The position numbers and the translations under genes are program-made. Shown here piece after piece: positions 33,379 to 40,260 of a stretch of DNA of 47,165 bases; the first letter of the stretch is position 1; every line of letters starts with the position of its first letter. This DNA is from an uncultured bacterium (GTDB lineage Bacteria; Cyanobacteriota; Vampirovibrionia; Gastranaerophilales; Gastranaerophilaceae). Where the stretch lies: the NCBI GenBank assembly GCA_949300515.1, contig CASGEP010000009.1, forward strand, positions 1 through 47,165, in the 5' to 3' direction. The notes under the pieces were generated by a model, which worked only from the letters and a program-made list of their open reading frames with translations, was not told the origin of the DNA and ran no database searches.

Positions 33379-33819
33379 TTATCTTTCCGAATTTGACTTT
33401 GTTATGATGTCGTAAAGTTCTTTTACCGCAAAGCCTGTTGCAACTGCTGCAGTCAGCGCCGTAGCGGCAATTTTAACCCCTTTTGCGCCTTTATTTTTTG
33501 CAACAAATTCCGCAACCGTATCTTTTGCTTTAAGTGCGCCTTTTTTAATTGCGCCGCCTGCCGTTTTTGCACCGCTTAATGCTTTTGAACCCGCAAAGGT
33601 TATGGCACCCGCAACTTTTGAAGCTGCGCCTTTTGCGCTGTTCGCTGCAGCCGGTGCGGCATCTTTTACGCCTTCAACAACACTTGAAGCTGCATTTTTT
33701 ACACCTTTTGCTGCTGCTTCAACGGTTTCTTCTGCACCGCCTTGAAATGAAACATTATTTGAACTTGGCACCCTTCTTCTGCCGAGTGTAGAATTTGCAT
33801 TTACCGCCTGTATGTTCAT
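33379..33819 (-). CDS. Ala/Lys-rich amphipathic-helix protein with the F-x-G signature
   Basis: 146 residues. Residues 22-27 (NVSFQG) carry the N-terminal signature and a second TFAG is at about residue 73. The middle (about 35-115) is low-complexity Ala/Gly/Lys with near-periodic segments such as VKNAASSVVEGVKDAA and GALKAKDTVAEF, resembling LEA- or synuclein-like amphipathic helices. A moderately hydrophobic helix (KIAATALTAAVATGFAV) near the C-terminus could insert in a membrane. AAAGGAC precedes the ATG. It is probably co-transcribed with the upstream gene (16-bp gap). Function unknown. Confidence 0.65.
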   Translation of the reverse strand: MNIQAVNANSTLGRRRVPSSNNVSFQGGAEETVEAAAKGVKNAASSVVEGVKDAAPAAANSAKGAASKVAGAITFAGSKALSGAKTAGGAIKKGALKAKDTVAEFVAKNKGAKGVKIAATALTAAVATGFAVKELYDIITKSNSER

Positions 33820-33835
33820 TTTATTGTCCTTTCAA

Positions 33836-34507
33836 TTATATTTCGCCAATGACGTCGGCACCGGGGATTGCATTCATCACTCTTGTAATGTCCCTTACCG
33901 CATCTTTAAGAGTTAAGTCTTTTTGTGTATCATCCGCTATATCGCCTGCTTCACGTCCCGCAAGCACTGCCGCGCCAACGGCAATTGCAGTATCTGCAGC
34001 ATCGCCGCCCGTATTGATACCGAATTTACTTAAAACATCGAGAGCTTTTGCGCCCTTTTCTTCGCCCAAAACTTTTGTAATGCCGCGTCTTAATACGCTG
34101 CCGTCGCCCTTTTGAGCTATTTTTGCAGCTTCTTTTGTCATTTCATCCGCAACATCCGAGATGTTTTTGCTGTTAATTTTTTTACCGACATTACCGAAGC
34201 TTCCCGCGATTTTTGATGTTGCGTTAGATATGCCGTTTCTGAGCTTGGGTGAAACTTTTTTAAACGACACAACCGCAGCCGCAAAGCTTGCTCCCGATAC
34301 CAATAAGTTGACAAGTTTGCGCCCCGATTTTGTCTTTTTAAGTCTGCCGTCAAGGACATCCGCAACAAGTATCGGATCTACGCTAAAATCGCTCTCGCTT
34401 ACATTTTGGAGCGCCTGTGCGTGTGCTTCAAGCGCCTCGGGCGTAAATCTTGCCTTTGTTTGCTGTCTGTTTGGAACTGTTTGATAATTTACATCTATCG
34501 GGTTCAT
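33836..34507 (-). CDS. Lineage-specific protein with a central hydrophobic segment
   Basis: 223 residues from the ATG at 34507, chosen because AGGAGC lies 8 nt upstream; upstream in-frame TTG/ATG codons at 34573 and 34534 lack a site. A hydrophobic stretch (LLVSGASFAAAVVSF) sits at about 75-90, followed by a Lys/Ser/Asn-rich helical region (ISNATSKIAGSFGNVGKK). Residues about 180-200 (DAADTAIAVGAAVLAGREAG) are Ala/Gly-rich. No family recognised. It leads a two-gene unit with the Ala/Lys-rich protein downstream. Confidence 0.6.
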   Translation of the reverse strand: MNPIDVNYQTVPNRQQTKARFTPEALEAHAQALQNVSESDFSVDPILVADVLDGRLKKTKSGRKLVNLLVSGASFAAAVVSFKKVSPKLRNGISNATSKIAGSFGNVGKKINSKNISDVADEMTKEAAKIAQKGDGSVLRRGITKVLGEEKGAKALDVLSKFGINTGGDAADTAIAVGAAVLAGREAGDIADDTQKDLTLKDAVRDITRVMNAIPGADVIGEI

Positions 34508-34627
34508 ATTTATTGCTCCTAACCTTGCACCCATGGAAAGTCTGTGAATATTTTTTTTTGCCTTTATAGCCAAAAAATTTACAAAACTTTACACACCTGC
34601 CAACCAAAGAAATTATACAACATTTTT

Positions 34628-35851
34628 TTAATATTTAAAATACTTTTTATCGGCTATTTCATCGGGCAAAAATTGCTGATAAACATCGGGAGCGCTGTGA
34701 GTGTAAATATAACCTTCGCCAAAACCGTACTTCGAAGCATCTTTATAGTGCGCATCCCTTAAATGCATGGGCGGGTTAAAATCAAGCCCGTTTTTAATAT
34801 CCGCCATAGCCTCATCAACCGCGCATATTGCCCTGTTTGATTTTTTTGCGCGCGCGACAAACTCTGTTGCCTGCGCAAGTGCTATGCGCCCTTCGGGCAT
34901 TCCGAGGTGCTCAACCGCCCTCAGTGCGGCTTCCGCAATTAAAAGTGCGCGAAAATCTGCATTTCCGACATCTTCTGATGCCGTAACAAGAAGCCTCCTT
35001 GCGATAAAGCGCGGATCTTCGCCCGATACAAGCATTTTTGCAAGGTAATAAATTGCAGCGTTTGCATCAGAGCCGCGAAGGGATTTTTGATACGCCGAAG
35101 CAAGGTCATAATGCTCATCAATCCCGTATTTTGCCGTCCTTTTTTGCAAGAGCGTTTCAATTATATCTTTTGTGATTTCGCCCTTTGTCGCAAAATAAGA
35201 ATTTTCCACCGTATTTAGTGCAAACCTTGCGTCCCCGCGCGACAATTTTGTAATTGTTTCAATGGCCTCACCGCTTACTTTTGCACCTTGCGAGGGGTAA
35301 GTTTTCAACAAATAATCATACCCTTTTTGAATAATTTTTTTTATGCTCAAATCATCAACAGGGTTTAAAATTACCACCTGTGCACGTGACAAAAGAGCAG
35401 GTATAACCTGAAAAGAGGGGTTTTCCGTGGTTGAGCCCATAAGGTGGAAAGTGCCGTTTTCAATATGCGGCAAAAGCGCGTCCTGCTGGGTTTTAGAGTA
35501 TCTGTGGATTTCATCTATAAAAACAATTGTGCGTACACCCGCTCTGAGCGCTTCTTTGGCTGATGTCACGGCGTCTTTTACGTCTTTTACGCCCGAAGTC
35601 ACGGCGGAAAGCTCTATAAAATTTGCATTATGATGATTTGCTATAAGGCGCGCAAGGGTAGTCTTTCCGCACCCCGGGGGTCCCCAGAGGATAAAAGAAA
35701 AAAGTCTTTTTGCTTTTATTAAGTTATATATAGGCGAATTTTGCGAAATTACATTTGTCTGCCCCAAATACTCATCAAGCGTTTTTGGGCGCAAAATCTC
35801 AGCCAGAGGCATTTGTTTGTTACTGTTTTCTAGTGCATCAAATAAATTCAT
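34628..35851 (-). CDS. rarA: Replication-associated recombination protein A (MgsA/WRNIP1 family AAA ATPase)
   Basis: 407 residues. RPKTLDEYLGQTNV, P-loop GPPGCGKT (57-64), TIVFIDEIHRYSKTQQDALLP and LMGSTTENPSFQVIPALLSRAQ are RarA signatures. The C-terminal half (RGSDANAAIYYLAKML, DFNPPMHLRDAHYKD) matches the tetramerisation region. RarA works at stalled forks. Its ATG is 14 bp from that of the divergent solute-binding protein and has no ribosome-binding site. Confidence 0.95.
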   Translation of the reverse strand: MNLFDALENSNKQMPLAEILRPKTLDEYLGQTNVISQNSPIYNLIKAKRLFSFILWGPPGCGKTTLARLIANHHNANFIELSAVTSGVKDVKDAVTSAKEALRAGVRTIVFIDEIHRYSKTQQDALLPHIENGTFHLMGSTTENPSFQVIPALLSRAQVVILNPVDDLSIKKIIQKGYDYLLKTYPSQGAKVSGEAIETITKLSRGDARFALNTVENSYFATKGEITKDIIETLLQKRTAKYGIDEHYDLASAYQKSLRGSDANAAIYYLAKMLVSGEDPRFIARRLLVTASEDVGNADFRALLIAEAALRAVEHLGMPEGRIALAQATEFVARAKKSNRAICAVDEAMADIKNGLDFNPPMHLRDAHYKDASKYGFGEGYIYTHSAPDVYQQFLPDEIADKKYFKY

Positions 35852-35865
35852 AGTATAATTTTAAC
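35852..35865. promoter_or_regulatory. 14-bp divergent leaderless promoter between rarA and the solute-binding protein
   Basis: Only 14 bp separate the two start codons. On the plus strand TATAAT (35854-35859) ends 6 nt before ATG 35866. On the minus strand TAAAAT (35863-35858) ends 6 nt before the rarA ATG (35851). The two -10 boxes overlap by two bases, and no Shine-Dalgarno sequence fits on either side. Confidence 0.6.
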
Positions 35866-37119
35866 ATGATTAAAAAATTTTTTTTGACGGTATTTTTAGT
35901 GCTGCTGTGCGCCGCTTTTTTGGCGGGCGGATTTTATTACCTTAAAAAATACAAAAACTCCAAAAACGCGCTTACCGTATGGACAATACAGCTAAAACCG
36001 GCTGCGGCGGAGATAATTGAAGAAAATATTTCCCGCTTCAGGCAAATTCACCCTCAGGTTAAAGTTATCTGGGTTGATATCCCGATAGCCGAAGCCCAGA
36101 AAAGGACTCTTGCTGCGATTTTAGGCGGAAACCCTCCCGATTTAATAAATTTAAACCCTGATTTTTCTTTAATTTTAGCCCAGAGAGGCGCTCTTGAATA
36201 CTTTAGCGGGGAACAGGGCGAAAAATTTATTCCCTCGACCCTTGAAATGCTAAAATACGAAGGTAAAATATTTGCCCTGCCGTTTTATGCGACAAGTTCA
36301 ATTACTCTGTACAACAAGGGAGTTTTTGACTCCTGCGGATACACACAAACCCCAAAGTCATATGAAGAATTAGTACAGATTGCACAGGATTTAAAAAACT
36401 GCAGCGGAATTTACCCGCTTGCAATAAATCTGAATGAAAACGATTCTCTCGCAAAGATTTTAAACAAATACGGCGTAAACAGTTTTGAAAGCGAGGACGA
36501 GATTAAAATAGCCGTTTTTGTTTATTCGATGTTTAACGATTTATACAAAAAAAACCTGATTTCAAGGGATACTCTCACCATAAATCACCGCGAAATGTCG
36601 GAAAAATATATGTCTAAAAATGCCGTTTTTGTTGTTCTGGGGTCAAATTTCTTAAATATGGTAAAAGAAAATGCGCCCGGGGTTTATCTGCAATCCGACA
36701 TATATGAGCAGCTGAAACCCGAATCTGGAAAATATGACATAGCGCTTATGAATTTAGTTATTCCAAAGTATGCAAAAAACAAAGCCCTTGCAAGGGAGTT
36801 TGCAAATCTTTTGACAAACACGGAAAGCCAGCTGAAACTTGCAAAACTCACAAACGTAATCCCGGCAAACAAAGAAGCACTTGAAGATGAGTACTTTAGC
36901 CAATGTAAGAGCGATTTAGGCGCAAAGGCAAGGTGCATAGGAATTGAGCAGCTTAAAAACTCGGGCAACAGGGATTTTGGCGTTAAAAATAAAAAAGAGA
37001 TAAATGAAGCAATAAATAAAACCGCGGAAAAAATTCTTTTAAATCCGGACATTACGGATAAAGAAATCGAAAAAGAAGTAAGAGCTCTTGCTAAAAGAAT
37101 TGAAGAGCTTAGAGCCTAG
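35866..37119 (+). CDS. Extracellular solute-binding protein (sugar type), membrane-anchored
   Basis: 417 residues. An N-terminal hydrophobic segment (about 5-27) followed by KKYKNSKNALTVWTIQL looks like an uncleaved anchor; VLLC is not a good lipobox. The body matches family-1 binding proteins of sugar ABC importers: ENISRFRQIHPQVKVIWV, AAILGGNPPDLINL, YNKGVFDSCGY, and EFANLLTNTESQL near the C-terminus. No permease or ATPase gene accompanies it, so its transporter must be elsewhere or absent. The ATG follows a -10 box without a ribosome-binding site. The end overlaps the convergent 234-residue gene by 11 bp. Confidence 0.85.
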   Translation: MIKKFFLTVFLVLLCAAFLAGGFYYLKKYKNSKNALTVWTIQLKPAAAEIIEENISRFRQIHPQVKVIWVDIPIAEAQKRTLAAILGGNPPDLINLNPDFSLILAQRGALEYFSGEQGEKFIPSTLEMLKYEGKIFALPFYATSSITLYNKGVFDSCGYTQTPKSYEELVQIAQDLKNCSGIYPLAINLNENDSLAKILNKYGVNSFESEDEIKIAVFVYSMFNDLYKKNLISRDTLTINHREMSEKYMSKNAVFVVLGSNFLNMVKENAPGVYLQSDIYEQLKPESGKYDIALMNLVIPKYAKNKALAREFANLLTNTESQLKLAKLTNVIPANKEALEDEYFSQCKSDLGAKARCIGIEQLKNSGNRDFGVKNKKEINEAINKTAEKILLNPDITDKEIEKEVRALAKRIEELRA

Positions 37120-37813
37120 CTTTTTCGCCGCTTTTAATTTTATCCAGAGTTTTTTTGGAGCCTTCATGTTCTCTTGAGAGTTCAAGCACGAACTCGATTG
37201 CCTCAACATCGCGCCTTATTGCATCTTTTAAGGACATAATATCCTGATAGCCAAGCTTTTGAACCTTTTTCGGGTCGGCAAATTCAAAAACTTTTTTAAA
37301 ATTTTCCTGGGCCGCATAGTCATATCCCGGCAGTTTCATTTTGTATGAATACCACTTGTGGAACTGGTGCGACATAACATAAATATTAAGGGGCAAATCC
37401 CTCAAAACAAACATTTCGGAAGTCTTAAAGGCGATTTTTTTGTTTAATACAACATTCAAATAAAGCGCCTCAAGCCCGCTCTTTGGCGTAATAAAACCTT
37501 CTTCTTCCTTCACGCAGGATAAAATTTTATCCGCAAAAGGAACTTTTATAACTCTTGTGCCTGATTTTTCAACATATTCAAGCAGTTTTTCCGGAGTGTT
37601 AATATTTTTTTTAACGATTTTTTTAACCGTTTCTTTCATTATTTTCATTTTCTCGCGTGTTTTTGAATCAAAAGACACGGTTGCAAAAGATGTAATGTGC
37701 GAACTTACCGAACCGCAAGAGTAAGAATAAAGATTTTTCTTTATTTTAGAGCGCATTTTATCTTCCTGCATTTTTAAAATTTTATTTAAAAGTATTTGTG
37801 CAAACTTCCTCAT
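37109..37813 (-). CDS. Hypothetical Lys-rich protein
   Basis: 234 residues, no signal peptide or membrane segment. Residues near 45 read ATVSFDSK, reminiscent of the F-x-G signature but without the Gly. Middle section FITPKSGLEALYLNVVLNKKIAFKTSEMFV and a helical C-terminus (DIMSLKDAIRRDVEAIEFVLEL). No known family. Several in-frame starts are possible; 37813 gives the longest form. Last 11 bp overlap the solute-binding protein gene. Confidence 0.55.
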   Translation of the reverse strand: MRKFAQILLNKILKMQEDKMRSKIKKNLYSYSCGSVSSHITSFATVSFDSKTREKMKIMKETVKKIVKKNINTPEKLLEYVEKSGTRVIKVPFADKILSCVKEEEGFITPKSGLEALYLNVVLNKKIAFKTSEMFVLRDLPLNIYVMSHQFHKWYSYKMKLPGYDYAAQENFKKVFEFADPKKVQKLGYQDIMSLKDAIRRDVEAIEFVLELSREHEGSKKTLDKIKSGEKARL

Positions 37814-37915
37814 ACACTATTAAAAACAAAATAGTGTAAAAAATTGCTACAAAAAAATATTTTTCGGTAAAATAAAAATCTTGAGGGGTTTTAACTAAGC
37901 GAAGGCAACAGTTAT

Positions 37916-38683
37916 ATGAAAATTAATTCGCTAAATGGAAGTATTAATTTTAAAGGCGGTACCGGTCTTTCAAAAGGCTTTAGATACGCTCTGGGGGAGG
38001 GTTTTGCAAAAATTGACCAAATTGGCGAAGGTACAAACATTGCACTTGACTTTATCGGCAAAGCGGTGATTGTGCCTGCTGTTATCCTTGCCGTTTCAAA
38101 AGAGGACAAAGAAAAAAAAGAGTATTCCGCCCTTAAAAACCCTGTGGCGGCAACTATTCAGCTTTTAATGGAAGTACCCATTTTGATGGCGTGTTCAAAA
38201 TTCATCGAAAAGCTTGCAAACTCGGGCGCCTTAGACCCGCAAACAGGCATAAAACACTATAACGAGAGCGAAGCAAAGAAATTATTTTTGCATTTTACAG
38301 AGAGAGCCTCAAAAAACGACAAAACATTTGAAGAAAAATCCAAAGAATTAATCACAAGGCTTGATAAAGAAGGGCTTACAAAAAAGTTGAAAGAGGATTT
38401 TAAAATTTTAATCAAAAACTTAAAAAACCCGACCGATAAAAAACTTCTCGGCTCTGCTCTTGAGGGCTACAACCACACAAAAAAAATGCTTTTCCATCTG
38501 CAAAACAGAATAAGCTTCATTGCAGCGCTGGCACTGACGCCCGTTTTGTGCATGGCGGAAGATTTTATTTTTCCGAAAATTATGAATTTAATTATCAAAA
38601 AACCTCAGGAGCCTGTAAAAAAAGAGCGCCCGATAACGCTTGAAAAGTACATTAATCTTATAAGACAGGGAGGTGTGAAATGA
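37916..38683 (+). CDS. Lineage-specific membrane protein with the F-x-G signature
   Basis: 255 residues. Residues 9-14 (SINFKG) directly follow MKINSLNG and carry the shared signature. Hydrophobic segments lie at about 45-60 (GKAVIVPAVILAV), 78-95 (AATIQLLMEVPILMACS) and 198-220 (ISFIAALALTPVLCMA). The soluble part between is charged and helical. The arrangement of a hydrophobic stretch followed by a PILMACSKFIEKL-type segment recalls the 866-residue protein of the GH13 unit, but homology cannot be shown by eye. Stop overlaps the next gene by 4 bp. Confidence 0.65.
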   Translation: MKINSLNGSINFKGGTGLSKGFRYALGEGFAKIDQIGEGTNIALDFIGKAVIVPAVILAVSKEDKEKKEYSALKNPVAATIQLLMEVPILMACSKFIEKLANSGALDPQTGIKHYNESEAKKLFLHFTERASKNDKTFEEKSKELITRLDKEGLTKKLKEDFKILIKNLKNPTDKKLLGSALEGYNHTKKMLFHLQNRISFIAALALTPVLCMAEDFIFPKIMNLIIKKPQEPVKKERPITLEKYINLIRQGGVK

Positions 38684-39165
38684 TACACCCTATACAAAAA
38701 ACAATAAACGGCTTTGCCAATTCAAATTTTGTTAAAAAACATATAAATGAATGTATAGAAAACCCTGATTTTTTAACAAAAACACTCCTTGTAACAAGCA
38801 TTTCAAAGGACGTTTTTGCCTATGCGCTAAGGGTGCGAAATACCCTGAAGAATGACGAAATCCCGGACGACAAAAAATCATTTGTGGCAAAAATGGATGC
38901 CGCAACAGGGATAACAACTGCGGTTGTACAGTTTGGCACGGGTCTTTTAATAGCAAATCAAAAAATACAAAAAGCAATCTGCAAAACACTTTTCTCCCAA
39001 ATAACGGATGAGAGAAAGTTTAAACAGGCAAGCGAAGGTTTTAGGAGCGTTTCCACCCTGATAGGCGCAACGCTCATCGCAAAACGCGTTATTGTACCGT
39101 TGATTGCAAGCCCTATTGCGGGATACTACGAAAAAAAGAAAAACCAAACCGGCAATTTAGAATAA
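38680..39165 (+). CDS. Lineage-specific membrane-associated protein
   Basis: 161 residues. Hydrophobic helices near residues 30-50 (LTKTLLVTSISKDVFAYAL), 76-92 (TTAVVQFGTGLLIAN) and 124-150 (LIGATLIAKRVIVPLIASPIAG), then a Lys-rich tail. The ATG overlaps the previous gene stop (ATGA), so translation is coupled. No family recognised. Confidence 0.65.
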   Translation: MIHPIQKTINGFANSNFVKKHINECIENPDFLTKTLLVTSISKDVFAYALRVRNTLKNDEIPDDKKSFVAKMDAATGITTAVVQFGTGLLIANQKIQKAICKTLFSQITDERKFKQASEGFRSVSTLIGATLIAKRVIVPLIASPIAGYYEKKKNQTGNLE

Positions 39166-39185
39166 CTTTTTGTTTTAATTAAATT

Positions 39186-39458
39186 ATGACAACGCAAGTT
39201 AACAATCAAAATGTACAGATGACATTTACACCGCCCAAAGTCGGTGTTGTTGAGCCGCCAAAAGGCAGAATAAGCGGCGTTTTAACCAAAGACACAATTG
39301 AAATTGCAAATGCAAAAACGCCCGAGGACATAAAAAACACCGGAATTAAAAAGAAAAAAAGCCCGATAAATATAATAAATTACATGTGGCTTGCGGCAGG
39401 CGCTATTGTTGCCGCCGTTGCAGGGTGCGACCTTATAAAACTCATTAAAAAGCATTAA
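39186..39458 (+). CDS. Small C-terminally anchored lineage-specific protein
   Basis: 90 residues. N-terminal MTTQVNNQNVQMTFTPP resembles the leaders of neighbours with a partial signature (MTF without the Gly). A Pro/Lys-rich middle is followed by one membrane helix (YMWLAAGAIVAAVAGC, about 66-81) and a basic tail, so most of the protein would sit in the cytosol. No Shine-Dalgarno sequence is obvious; the preceding 20 nt are AT-rich. Third in a row with the two membrane proteins upstream. Confidence 0.6.
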   Translation: MTTQVNNQNVQMTFTPPKVGVVEPPKGRISGVLTKDTIEIANAKTPEDIKNTGIKKKKSPINIINYMWLAAGAIVAAVAGCDLIKLIKKH

Positions 39459-39522
39459 TACTATTGCAATATTTTAAAAGCCAAAATATAATACTAGTGT
39501 GAAGTACAAAAAGGCGGAGTTT

Positions 39523-40209
39523 ATGAAGTTAAAACAAGCATTTACATTGGCTGAGGTACTTATAACACTTACTATTATAGGTGTAGTCGCAGCCATTACG
39601 ATACCATCCCTTATTACAAGCATTGATTTAGACAAAAGACAGGCTGAGGCAACGATTAAAAAGACGTATACGACTTTTAACGATGCTACAAAGCAGATTG
39701 TTATGCTTGAAACAACATCCCACACCATGGGAGATGTGGATTGCTCGGATGCAAACTGTATCAGAGATTTATACGGCAAATACGTTTCATTTGTGAGAAC
39801 CTGCAATTCTGATTCTCAGGGAAACTGTCTCGGAAGTGCACCCGCAGAGTCGGAAGGCGACAGCGGAGCCACATCAATGTTTGCTTTGCCTGCTTATGCC
39901 ACGGGCAACGCAAGCAGTATCGGTTTTTCGTCAAGGTCGCTTGCCGTTTTGGCTGACGGCACACTCGTAGGCTTTTTATACGACGAATCCTGCTCCACTA
40001 CGACAAAATCAATAATAGAATACGAAGGCACACCGACAGACATAGAAAAAACCTGTGTATCAATAGCGGTCGATACAAACGGGGATAAAAAACCAAATGC
40101 TGTAGGCAAAGACAGATACCAGTTCGCAGTAGGAAAACTCGGTGTAAAATTCAGACCTCCTAATTATGAAGATCCTACGGAAGATCCGGATGATCCCGAC
40201 ACACCTTAA
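39523..40209 (+). CDS. Type IV pilin-like protein (class III signal)
   Basis: 228 residues from the ATG at 39523 (GGCGGAG upstream, TATAAT at 39487-39492); a GTG at 39499 is less likely. MKLKQA/FTLAEVLITLTIIGVVAAITIPSL is a prepilin leader and N-terminal helix, with Ala where Gly usually precedes the cleavage site and Glu at +5. The globular part has several Cys in pairs, suggesting disulphides, and the last residues are Pro/Asp-rich. Probably a pseudopilin of a secretion or competence apparatus or a minor pilin; no other pilus gene is nearby. Ends just before a terminator shared with the alcohol dehydrogenase. Confidence 0.85.
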   Translation: MKLKQAFTLAEVLITLTIIGVVAAITIPSLITSIDLDKRQAEATIKKTYTTFNDATKQIVMLETTSHTMGDVDCSDANCIRDLYGKYVSFVRTCNSDSQGNCLGSAPAESEGDSGATSMFALPAYATGNASSIGFSSRSLAVLADGTLVGFLYDESCSTTTKSIIEYEGTPTDIEKTCVSIAVDTNGDKKPNAVGKDRYQFAVGKLGVKFRPPNYEDPTEDPDDPDTP

Positions 40210-40228
40210 GGCATAAAAAATTATTTTA

Positions 40229-40260
40229 AAAAAAGCCCCTTTTTTAAAGGGGGCTTTTTA
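40229..40260. terminator. Bidirectional terminator that also encodes the last codons of the alcohol dehydrogenase
   Basis: AAAAAGCCCC with its complement GGGGCTTTTT, A- and T-runs on both sides, 20 bp after the pilin stop. The alcohol dehydrogenase stop codon (40244-40246) lies in the loop and its last codons (KSPL) in the stem. Confidence 0.8.

Noticed and set aside
33549-33791. Leu/Arg-rich plus-strand frame
   Set aside because: Product of low-complexity Ala/Lys codons read backwards.
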